DNA of 64,000 nt, taken from contig JASSKH010000031.1 in NCBI GenBank assembly GCA_031763025.1, positions 372,001 to 436,000 on the forward strand, in the 5' to 3' direction. The DNA comes from Macrocystis pyrifera (lineage: Eukaryota > Sar > Phaeophyceae > Laminariales > Laminariaceae). Both the position numbers and the translations under genes were made by a program. The notes under the pieces are model-generated. The model saw only the letters and a program-made list of their open reading frames with translations. It searched no databases and was not told the origin of the DNA. The first letter of the stretch is position 1. The number at the start of each line of letters is the position of its first letter. This document shows, one piece after another, positions 32,613 to 42,399 of the stretch.

Positions 32613-32810
32613 GCGACGGATACACCTACCGACCATATGTTTCCTATAGTGAGAACTTCAGTTTAGTATCACAGGACTATTCTTGCTTCGGTAGGCGTCA
32701 GAGCTACAGCCAAGACAAACACAATCTGAACGTTTCCATTACCGGCTGCAAAGCCCGCTTATCACGTCGTGCATGGCTATCCCGCCAATAACACACATGG
32801 CCATAAAATA

Positions 32811-32935
32811 AAACGTGATCCACTAGCCCGGTGATCCACCACACATTTATCTTGATGTGATCCACTAGCCCGGTGATCCACTACGTAAGTTTTCCTGATG
32901 TGATCCATTGAGCATGGTGATCAACTAACGCACTG
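32811..32935 (-). repeat. GTGGATCACCGGGCTA minisatellite, locus 2 (inverted)
   Basis: Two and a half ~56-bp units reading tgatccactagcccggtgatcc on the plus strand, the reverse complement of the locus at 18284-18470. Confidence 0.85.
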
Positions 32936-33039
32936 CAGTACATCAAGCCATCATTACTTTTGGGACCACCGCGAACGATGTGTGCGTGTGTGTAACCACA
33001 CCCTGGACAATAGACAATGGCCCCTGCAGTATCAATATA

Positions 33040-34185
33040 ATTTGGTGCAATGGACGGGTCTATTGTCGTCGGCAAAGGCTATCGATATGCACGTTCCTCG
33101 ATCCATTGTCGTCGGTAATGCCTATCGATAGGTTACGTCCCCAACATGTTGTTCAGGCAGGAGTGTGCTGAAATACCTGGGTTGAAAGCTATTGTCACCG
33201 ACAATAGCTATCGACGGATAGCTTGCAGCATCTACTGCGGTCCACAGTGGCTATCGATGAACGCATTTCTTGATCTATTGTGGCCGGCAATGGCTATCGG
33301 TAGATGCATTTCTTGATCTATTGTGACCGTTAATGGCTATCGATATATGTGTTTCTGAATATATTGTGACCAGCAATGGCTATCGGTAGATATAACGTTT
33401 CTAATCTATGGTGACCGGCAATTGCTATCGATCGACACAGTTGGGAATCGATTGTTGTGGACAATGTCTATCGATGGACACCATCACCAGCCTATTTCCA
33501 CATCTACAATGCACTCTGATTTACTAAGCAACGCAATATTTTGTTCCGCCACAATGTCATATTTTCATCTTGTGATCACCACCAGTATGGAATGAGTGCA
33601 TGGTGTATCGTGATGAGCAGCAATGTTGGTGCATGACATAGCGTGAAGGAGGGCTGCAACGTTGTGTGTCTCAACAAGGCAGTGGGCATCATGGAGGTTA
33701 AGTGTGTTGCATTGTTGGCTGTGTTGTTGCGGTTAGTACTCTGTGTTATTAATAGCGATTCCAAATCGGTTACACTCTGTACGGATAAGATAGATGAGGT
33801 AAGATGTGCATATACCCTGGACAATAGAAAGGAAATACAACATTGCCGCTACAGTAGCCCGAAAATGCGTGTGCCAATGGACATTGTTATCGACAACAAA
33901 CTGGTAACGCTGGCTAACGATAGACATTGTGAACCAGAATAGACCGGCAATACTCTCTATCGATAGACACTGCTAACCACAATGGACTGGCAACGCTGTC
34001 TATCGATAGATGTTATTAACGACAACATACTGGCAACGCTGTCTATCGTCAGATATTGTCAGGGAACAATACATTTTCGGCAATGGAGACAATATGCCTT
34101 TGCCTTAACACTGAAGTCACAAGGTTGTCCATAGATGGCCATTGTCCTGAACAATAGATGTTCGGGAAGCAACCGTGATAGATAT
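33040..34185. repeat. CTATCGATAG minisatellite, left block
   Basis: Units of about 41-46 bp around the core (c/g)gcaatggctatcgatagatg. Cores lie near 33251, 33293, 33339, 33380, 33424 and 33469, and again near 33957, 34002 and 34041. The block is interrupted at 33490-33880 by unrelated sequence. It is cut at 34185 by the LTR element and resumes at 38276. Confidence 0.8.
34181..34185. repeat. target-site duplication GATAT, left copy
   Basis: Precedes the left LTR of the 34186-38275 element. The same pentamer follows the right LTR at 38276-38280. Confidence 0.85.
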
Positions 34186-34451
34186 TGTTAAATGTACTCA
34201 GATACACGACATATAAGATCCATGGTAGATTGGGGAGTTCCAAGCTAGAAAGGGATTCCGGCAGTAGGGTATTGGGATATCGGGGTAATGTGTGCCCACC
34301 AATGCCCCTCGTCAGGTGGAACCCTCTACTGAATGTGAGGCGAGTCAACTCGACAGCGAGGATGTAATATAAGAGGAGTTCCGTGTCATGTCTGGAGTTA
34401 GCCACGCGTTCCCGCGCCAGCTGCGCCTATACCTTTAGGGATCAATCAACA
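34186..34451 (+). repeat. LARD-like 5' LTR
   Basis: 266 bp. It differs from the 3' copy at about four bases plus a 2-bp indel (ctatacc versus ctatatacc). Starts TGTTAAATG. Confidence 0.9.
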
Positions 34452-35822
34452 CACTAGTGAGATACCGGTGATCTTCTATTGGCAAGCGTAGCCCAGGCCA
34501 GCCCAAAGAGGCGGGAACCTGCTTCCAGCATGTCTTTTCTTTTTAGATGATGTGCTTCGTGAGGGAGCCAGTGTGTGTGTATTTTGAAGATGAGATCGAG
34601 GTCCTGGAGGAAAGGACGTGTGTGTGAGAAGAGTGAGGAGACGCCGCACCAGGAGAGCAGCAGCGATCCCAGCGGGGCCAAGTTTGAGCCGGACCTGGTA
34701 GAATCGCTTGGCACTGGTGGCGAAGGCGCTGGAGAGTAGTGGTTGCAGGGACAGCAGCAGCTCCAGCAGCACCGTCAGCAACGTCGGCAGTCAGAGGATT
34801 GCTGCACTTTTGTTGCGACGATGAAGCGCATGCAGTAAGCACCGTTACCGCCGCCGTCGTGTCGACCGCCGCGTAACCGTCGCTGCTGCAACACCCCGGG
34901 ATAGCCAGGCATCTGCCTGAACCTGTGGGTTTGCTGCGCGCTGGCGACATAAATGTAGAACGTATATTTTTATATGAAAGAGAGAGTTTGGCCGGCTGGA
35001 GCCGGGAGGGACGGTGGAGACGTGGAGACCGCGGGAGTGACGCTGAAAGCGTGCTGGCAGAATCCGCCTGGACTGCTGAAGCACCACGCCCGCAGGTGGT
35101 TGATGGGGGGGGCGTTGCCCCCGAGGAAGGAGTCGAGGGAGAGCGTGAAGATGGGCGCAGGGGGAGGAGTCTGCATCATCATCTGTTCGGGATGCGGTGC
35201 CATAAGAGAGAGGAGGAAAGAGAAGGGATCGAGGCGCCACCGGCAGGGACTTACGTCCGCACCAGGCACGTTTGGCTTTGTTGATTGACTGCTGTGGTGA
35301 TTTTCGTTTTTAACTTGATTGTGTATCGATTTGAGAGTAGGAGAGAATCTGCGAACATTGAAGATTCAGATTTATTTGGGAATACTGGAAATGAAATGAG
35401 ATGAACAGACGTATACGTATACGTATACGTATAGCTTCCCTCACTGAAGTTTTTCTGTACGAGACGTGCTGCTGTAGGACTATGACGTCTGTCTGTTTTA
35501 TGGTTGACTGGTCGAGGGCTCTGGTTGAGCATCGACACGAGTACAGCAGGAAGAGGTGTATGTGATGAACCCTTGTGCCCAACTGTGTGTGTGTGTGTTC
35601 TTCACATTAAACCGTTCTTCTACTCGTCGACATCCAGCAAGCCCAGTGTCCGTGCTGATTCTTCACCCTAGAAAGATACGAGCTCTGTGGTCACAGACTA
35701 CGACACAGAGATAACACACCGTAATGCATTAATAGCCTACGTAATACCATGCCTTCGCACTAGGTGCGGCCGACACCACATACATACATACGCCAGCAAC
35801 CAAAATACACCATAAAGAAAGA
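34452..35822. other. LARD-like interior, left part
   Basis: Several overlapping GC-rich open frames of 95-135 codons lie between 34540 and 35290 on both strands. None shows a family motif and no frame clearly wins. A (GTATAC)4 microsatellite lies at about 35410-35433. The bases after the LTR (cactagtgagataccgg) are the primer-binding position, but I cannot name the tRNA. Confidence 0.5.
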
Positions 35823-36372
35823 GAAGCAACGAAAAAACCAAACCGAAAAAGAACAAGAAAAAGAAAAAGAAAAGGAGAAGAATCCCAAATAAATAAATAA
35901 ATAAAATGGGAAGCCAAAGCTCAGACACATACATACTTACCCCGAGCATGAGCCAAAAGGGACGTGCAAGGGGAAAGATACGAGAAGGAAAAAGGGGACT
36001 ATGCATCCCGGTGAACACTTAACTAAGTAAAAAGAGCAATAGTGAGTGGGCCAAAATACGCTCGTCACCCACCCACTATGTAGTACTTCTTTCATAGGGA
36101 TAAGAAGGGAAAAAATCAAAATGCATACCGAACGGCCGCAGCAGTTGGCGGTACGAGTAGCAAAGAAACGTCCAACCTATTAGTCGGCCTGGTACCTTGC
36201 TACCCTATCTGCGGTCTCTCTGCTACTCTCTTCTACCGCGGTTTCCCTTCTACTCCTCCTGTTCCCCCCCCTGCCCCTATACACTTGTACGGTGTTCCCT
36301 CTACCCCTCCTGCTGTTACCCCTCCCCCCATTCCCTCTAACACTACCTGCAGCGGATGCACGGCGCTGTCTA
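35823..36372. repeat. dispersed repeat family R1, copy 2
   Basis: Same orientation and content as 13783-14335. Includes the Arg/Gly-rich minus-strand coding stretch and a tgggccaaaatacgctcgtc segment. Confidence 0.75.
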
Positions 36373-37995
36373 CAGCAACACGTCTGTTCGCGGCATTTCA
36401 CATATTTACATCTTTGTATGCGGCTATCTCGTTTTTGAGTTGTCGGGTTGGTGTGTATAGCACGACCCGCGCCACTTGTTACGTGCTAAAGGCAAGATAT
36501 TTATTTGCGGACGGAGTAATATACTACACGAGTACAGCAGCAGCAGAAGTAGTATGGTACTGTGAGCTGAGACGAAAACGGTTTACTTGGCACTGCTGTA
36601 TATGTTCATCAAGTGTGTACTGCAGCATATATAGTGGTCGAGGAATACATGGGTTTGATGTGGGACCAGATATTCTCGTTTACAAGTAGTTTTTTTTATT
36701 TGCAGTAGCATTTGAGAACTTGACTATACCAAAGAGGAGTTTGCAAGCAGTGCATATGCAGACCTAATCGCTCGAATGCACGTCCCATCCCTTCTGTATG
36801 CCGAGTCAATGCTGTGGAGGCGACGTTTGATTTCACCCAGGAGGAATAGCTGGATGACCCGAGCTGCGGTGACGCCATGAGACCGAACGGAGAGGCAGCC
36901 GCGGCGGAGGCAACAGCAGTAGTGTTCGGGGCATCGGGGTGATTCTTACTGAAATGTGGTTGCCTTTGAATCTGGATGAATATGTTCATTGCTTGTATTT
37001 TGGAATTGTTTTTTTGGTCGATTTGGAGTCCGCGAGAGTTATTGGAGTTTTCGAGTAGTTTCAATATCAAACAAAATTCAAGTGGAGGAATGTATGCTAT
37101 CTCGCATTACCGTCGCGATCTGTGTATCTATGGCGGGAGTAGGGGACAAGGGGGAGATCCTTGTCCGGGGGAACGGGGTTCCTTGCGATCTCTGGCATTT
37201 AATTTCTTGACTTAATTTTTATTTTTGATGAGTAGGACTACTGTGATATTTTTTATGATTTGCATTAATTCCTCATGAAATAGAGGGAGATTTTTCTGAT
37301 AAGGTTGAAGAGAGACTATGAAGCGCCTGGGGGCGTGTGCGGTCCATATGAAATGTTTTCTGATTTGGAAGGTTTGGGTAGTATTTCGGAAATTGAGAGT
37401 ATGATTTGTTTGGTTCTTGAAAATTTGTGCTTTTGTTCAAAGTCAGTATTGACTGAGTGGTCTAGCAGGTCGTGCTATATAATTCCCTAGGGTGGGTCGG
37501 GAGTTGAAGTCTCGCCGAATTCGTAAGTTGATCTTTTCGAGCGTGCGCGCTGGAGACAATACGAATGATTATGATAGTATGCCTGTAGACACCAGTATCG
37601 TTTGGCGAGGGGAGGGCCCCGGAGATCACTGTACTAAGTCGACGAGATTCCACCGAATATCTTTTGACCAATTCCGCGGAAAATGCCGTTTTACCTGACT
37701 GAATCCGAGAAGAATGCCGTTTTACCTGGCATTGGATTTCGAGAGTTTTATTTCGTTTGCAACAGAGAGGCTGGGGATTTGAGTATTTGAATACTGATTT
37801 GAGGATTTGAGTGTTGATTCAAGAATTTGATTTTTGAGTTACAGATTGGTTTTTTGACTTTCTGAGTTTGGTTCGAGTTTATATTTTTATTGAGATGTAT
37901 CAGCTCTGCGATGTCGTACATTTTCATGTACAGAGCTGAGGGGAATATTGCTCATGCACAGGAGCAGGGGGGATATGAGTATGGTCGTGTATATT
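36373..37995. other. LARD-like interior, right part
   Basis: T-rich on the plus strand, with gatttgag repeats near 37770-37830. Short open frames only. Confidence 0.5.
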
Positions 37996-38007
37996 GAGTA
38001 GGGGGGA
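37996..38007 (+). promoter_or_regulatory. polypurine tract of LARD-like element
   Basis: GAGTAGGGGGGA directly abuts the 3' LTR start TGTTGATTG. Confidence 0.75.
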
Positions 38008-38275
38008 TGTTGATTGTACTCAGATACACGACATATGAGATCCATGGTAGATTGGGGAGTTCCAAGCTAGAAAGGGATTCCGGCAGTAGGGTATTGGGGT
38101 ATCGGGGTAATGTGTGCCCACCAATGCCCCTCGTCAGGTGGAACCCTCTACTGAATGTGAGGCGAGTCAACTCGACAGCGAGGATGTAATATAAGAGGAG
38201 TTCCGTGTCATGTCTGGAGTTAGCCACGCGTTCCCGCGCCAGCTGCGCCTATATACCTTTAGGGATCAATCAACA
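38008..38275 (+). repeat. LARD-like 3' LTR
   Basis: 268 bp with a perfect 9-bp terminal inverted repeat TGTTGATTG/CAATCAACA, followed by GATAT at 38276-38280. Confidence 0.9.
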
Positions 38276-39310
38276 GATATATTGTTCGAACAATAGACCA
38301 AAACGTTTGCCTATCGATGGCTATTGCCGCCAACAATATACACGCAATTGTATCCATCACTAGCCATCGTCACCCACAATAGATTTTCGGGCGTGTTTTC
38401 GTAATAGACTACTACCTAAACCTGTTGTATACAGTGGAATGATCTATGTCGATGGCCATTCTTGACGACCGCCGAAGCTTCTTTTGCCGCCAACAATAGG
38501 TACGCGATTGTGTGCAACAATAGCCATCGCCACCCACAATAGATTGTTTGCCGGGCTCCAAAAAATATGAATCTGACTTTACTTCATTTCAGTACGAGAC
38601 AAAAATCTCGAGTTAAGAAACGGAAAGCTGATAATTTTCTTGTCAAGGTGGGTTTATTTTTAGTATCCAGATTTTTTTTGATAGTGCAGTTAATCGAGGA
38701 CAATGTAAGGGTAACAAATCGAATTTATTTCCGAACAAAAAAACAATCTAAAATATAGATGACCAGCATCCGAAAAAATAGCTCCTACTTTCTTGGTTTC
38801 AGTATGGGACAAACGAACTCGAGATGAGAAACGGAAATATTAGAGTTTTCAGCGTAAGGTGGTTTGAGTTTAATGACCCACGTTTTATTCAAAGTGGAGA
38901 TACTAGACTGTATGACACAGCAAGGGTATTAAATCGAGTCAATTTCCGAAACTAAGCGCACACAAGTTGATGACAGTTACCAATATCTTGGTGCGCGAGT
39001 TTCTATTAATGGCGACATCTATGTATAATGTATTCTTCAAATGAGTGTGATAGCGTATGGTGTCCACAACATGACGACGTCGGTTCAAATTACCACATAC
39101 ACACAGAACATGACATACCTCGTATATCGTGGGATGAGTGCAAAATATCCTCGAGATGGTTATCGATGGATAGCTTGTACAATCTATTATGGCCGTTAAT
39201 GGCCATCGATAGACATCTCGTACAATCTATTTTGTGGCCGGCAGCGGCCATCGGTAGACATATCGCAACATCTACTGTGGTCGACAATGGCCGTCGATTC
39301 GTCAGGCCGG
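38276..39310. repeat. CTATCGATAG minisatellite, right blocks
   Basis: The same ~43-bp family as 33040-34185 continues at 38276-38545 (more degenerate, with gccgccaacaata variants) and at 39150-39310. The intervening sequence contains two related segments near 38570-38650 and 38790-38870 (a tactttcttggtttcagta / tacttcatttcagta pair). Confidence 0.65.
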
Positions 39311-40541
39311 CATGACACAGCAGGCCGATGGAGTAGTTTGTGCTCCAAGGAAAATGCTCGTCCGAACAGCAGCTGCACTTGATTTCTGGATGAAGTTCGT
39401 GTTTTGCTAAAATACTTGTCTGTTTATTTTCCATTGTTTCATTTCCTTCCGGAATGTTTTACCCATCGGTCACGTACAACCGCAAAAAATAATTTAAGTC
39501 CACCCCCCCCATACAAACAACACACCAACCAGTAGATGATTCCAAACAAATTATGCAGGGTACACGATAGGAACAAGCACGACCCATGCGGGGAGATTGC
39601 CGGCGAACCCCTCCTGCCACCAAGCTCGCACCACCCACTCCTCCCGTCACTTTTGACCGCAGCCCCTCGCTCACACCCTGACTTACCTGATATACTGATA
39701 TGCGGACTGGATAAACGCTCTATCGTACTCGAACCCACCGACATCATCGACGCCACAACTGCTACAGTACGACAACCCTACTTGAGGTGATACACCGTCG
39801 GCCGCGCCTTATTTCATCTTCACGCCGTGAGCATCGGAAATCTGGCTGAATATCGTGCCTTTAGGTGCTGCAGAGCCGGCAGAAGAGTTTTTTCCCGAAC
39901 ACTATCGGGTGTGCCTGGTGCTGCTGTATCTGTTGTTGCCTCCACCGTAACAGCATTTTCTCCGCAGGTGAGCATCCTCGTGCCGAGCGTGCGGTTGTAC
40001 GAACAGTTTCCCTGCTATCTTTGTTGATGCTGCCGATTGGCACAGCATTACTAGTTTATTCGCATTGCACCCCCTGCTGTTGTTGCACCATGTTCCGTAT
40101 ACTACACACCACAGGTGTATGCTTTTAATCGGTTGGAAGATGCTGAAATCGTAACTAAGGTACTGTTCTAGACGAAACAGGTAGCGTCGCGCGAAATCTA
40201 CGAAGAATATTGCTCCATTTATGGTAGCACCCTCTAGCTGCAGCGATGAAGGTGAATTAATGACCATGGTGGATGGATGGGCGCGAACTCAACTCGCCTC
40301 GATTCAGCTTACGCACAGTCACCTGCCCGACTCTGCCCTTTGCTTTCTCGTTGTCTTTGTTGTATTGCCCCGATTGCGATAATAGAGCTAGTGGGAAATA
40401 TCTCGCGAATATGGATACTGCCCGCCATGGTGTGTACACTATCTACCGCAATTGTTTGACCTTGATAAAACGTTCCAGCGCGCGAGTCCATCAAGCGTGA
40501 TTGATTGCGAAAATTATTATTTACTGATCTTCATATTTACT
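39311..40541. other. stretch without recognised genes
   Basis: Several overlapping open frames of 80-120 codons. No family motif, RNA gene or repeat recognised. Confidence 0.35.
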
Positions 40542-40546
40542 AATAC

Positions 40547-40666
40547 CTGAACAGCCTACCAACCTACAGATCCCTTCTCCCAGATTGCTAGGGGACCTCT
40601 ATTTACTATGCGAGATCCTCTTACAATCTGTGAGTATAGGCATCTTCAGGGTGGTAGGCTGTTCAG
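40547..40666. mobile_element. MITE-like element with perfect 15-bp terminal inverted repeats
   Basis: 120 bp beginning CTGAACAGCCTACCA and ending TGGTAGGCTGTTCAG. With one mismatch the inverted repeat extends outward by about five more bases (AATAC versus AATAA). Small size and no coding capacity fit a MITE. Single copy in this window. Confidence 0.65.
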
Positions 40667-40706
40667 TTATTTTGCTTCCTGGTGAGACCAAGGTACGAGC
40701 GAAGAC

Positions 40707-40752
40707 CCAACCTAACCCCTACCCCAAGCCCTAACCCTAACCCTGACCCCAA
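40707..40752 (+). repeat. short telomere-like C-rich tract
   Basis: Degenerate CCCTAA words, two perfect in a row (near 40729-40740), flanked by cctaacccct and ccctgacccc. Confidence 0.5.
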
Positions 40753-41047
40753 ACCGCAGCCAAAGCGGGCCAAACCCGGCATGTGAAGTACTATATTGCA
40801 CTGTACAGCATCCTAAATATGACGCTTTTTCCTAGTGTTTTGACACTACCACGGGAGTGCAGGCTTACAACGGGATTAATAATGGGTGAACCTATGGAAA
40901 ATTTCGCCCGCATAGTCTCCCGCGAAAAAGTAACGTCCTGTCGACTCCGAAACTGTATACAGTACTCGTACAGACATCCCCTTCTCCCCCCCGTGCCGTA
41001 CGCACTGTTTTCCGGTGTCCGTTCTACTACGTCCAGAAACTTAAACC

Positions 41048-41326
41048 ATGACCACCTCTGGCGATGCAGCGCTTGAGGCGGCACTGGAACATCTCAAATT
41101 GAGAAACTCCGATTATATTCAGAACCAGACTCTCGCAACCCACTCGAACTTGACGGGGGCCATGGGCCGCCAGGCCAGGGCCCTAGCAAGCACGTCAGGC
41201 ATGATTAAACAAACTGGGGAGATGCGCAAGGTGAAGCAGGACTTCGAGGACACCAACAATTCTCGCAAGAAGATCACCATTGCCCATACGCTCGCCAAGA
41301 CCCTGGTGAGAACTGAACAACGATGA
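41048..41326 (+). CDS. small gene-like ORF A, hypothetical
   Basis: ATG at 41048 with a good purine context (aaaccATGa) gives 92 residues and ends with TGA. Codon choice is strongly biased to C/G endings (GCC, AAG, ATC), unlike the surrounding DNA, which is the main reason to accept it. The product is hydrophilic and likely alpha-helical, with a charged stretch (GEMRKVKQDFEDTNNSRKK). I do not recognise a family. It may be a complete small gene or the first exon of a longer one. It is the most coding-like segment between 26 and 60 kb. Confidence 0.5.
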   Translation: MTTSGDAALEAALEHLKLRNSDYIQNQTLATHSNLTGAMGRQARALASTSGMIKQTGEMRKVKQDFEDTNNSRKKITIAHTLAKTLVRTEQR

Positions 41327-41830
41327 CTTGTTCGCAGATGAAAGACATAAACCCACTCGTACATATATATCTGAATCCAAATGAACTTATATGGTATGTT
41401 GTTAAGTACAGTCCCGAATCATAAGTACTCGCACGTCGGACGGATCACGATCTAGACAATCTAGATCCTAGCGGATATCGTTCATGATATGTTCTACTTC
41501 TTACAGCAGTAGAACACATAGTACGGACCTAACCCAGGTCCATGTGGCCGTACATTTAATTTATACGGCTTCCACCCGGAAGCATGTGCTAGGTTAATAC
41601 AGTTAAAGAAACCCGGAACTGCCCCGTGTGTGCATGCACCCTGTGGCACCACCGGTATCGGGTTGATACCCATTGGTGTCTTATGCTGTCGGATCTCGTG
41701 CTTGAAGCGTTCCCATACGTACGTCTATCGCGGAACTTTCCCTCACCTCTACTGCCCTCCCCAACATATAATAAGTCGTCAGGAAATTTAATCCGGCTAA
41801 AACAATACCCGTCACGCTGAAAATTCGACG

Positions 41831-42172
41831 ATGCAGATCAACGGCACAAAGTGTCCCCAGTTTCCTATGATGTGTATCCCCTTAATAATATACCTCTTTA
41901 ACGTGGGTAAGGATTCCCATGTGCTCCTTGAGGCATTATTTAATGATGGACTTCGCTATTACTGGGCCGGCGTCATAAATCCCCCAAGGGCCGTGGCTTA
42001 CCTCGAAAACTGCGGCGAGTTGTACCCCGACAAGGTACTCACGCTCGGGGGGAAACTGTCTGAGTCAGCAGTATGTACTGTGATAGTGCCAGCAATATTT
42101 CAACGTGCATATCTTCCGGTGACCTGCGTCCGCACTCCCCCTTCGCTTCGACTACAGCTTGAACAACACTAA
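41831..42172 (+). CDS. small ORF B, hypothetical
   Basis: ATG at 41831 gives 113 residues. The first 80 or so have mixed, protein-like composition (VLLEALFNDGLRYYWAGVIN and ENCGELYPDKVLTLGGKL) and the tail is less convincing, so an exon boundary near 42070 is possible. A hydrophobic run (CIPLIIYLFNV) near residue 15 could be a signal or membrane segment. No family recognised. Confidence 0.35.
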   Translation: MQINGTKCPQFPMMCIPLIIYLFNVGKDSHVLLEALFNDGLRYYWAGVINPPRAVAYLENCGELYPDKVLTLGGKLSESAVCTVIVPAIFQRAYLPVTCVRTPPSLRLQLEQH

Positions 42173-42252
42173 TGAAAATACACCTTCAACAGGAATCTTC
42201 CTGCTGGAAACAAGCTGCGTTTTCACGAAGCAGTTGCAATAGTAGGCGCAAC

Positions 42253-42399
42253 ATGCCCCCTTCTAAAGTGTCAGTCATTGTCGACCAGAACCTCCTGTGT
42301 GAGCAATGCCGAACTCTTGATGAAATGCAAGCTCTCGCAGAAAACCCTGCTGAACGCCTGCCCAATTCGAGTGCAAGTTTGCGAGGTTATGTTCTGTAG
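42253..42399 (+). CDS. small ORF C, hypothetical
   Basis: An open frame from ATG 42253 to TAG 42397-42399 encodes 48 residues with CEQC and an acidic/Ala helix (LDEMQALAENPAERL). It follows ORF B by 80 bp on the same strand. Short, so support is weak. Confidence 0.25.
   Translation: MPPSKVSVIVDQNLLCEQCRTLDEMQALAENPAERLPNSSASLRGYVL

Larger units (their letters stand above)
34186..38275 (+). mobile_element. non-autonomous LTR element (LARD-like)
   Basis: 4090 bp bounded by 266- and 268-bp direct repeats that begin TGTT and end CAATCAACA, with 5-bp flanking duplications GATAT. A purine tract GAGTAGGGGGGA sits immediately before the right repeat, which sets plus-strand orientation. The 3.55-kb interior has no recognisable gag, protease, integrase, RT or RNase H. 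These features define a large retrotransposon derivative mobilised in trans. The interior carries dispersed repeat R1 (35823-36372). Confidence 0.85.

Noticed and set aside
34543..35288. candidate captured host gene inside the LARD-like element
   Set aside because: Several frames on both strands are open because of high GC; none shows a domain or clear codon bias.
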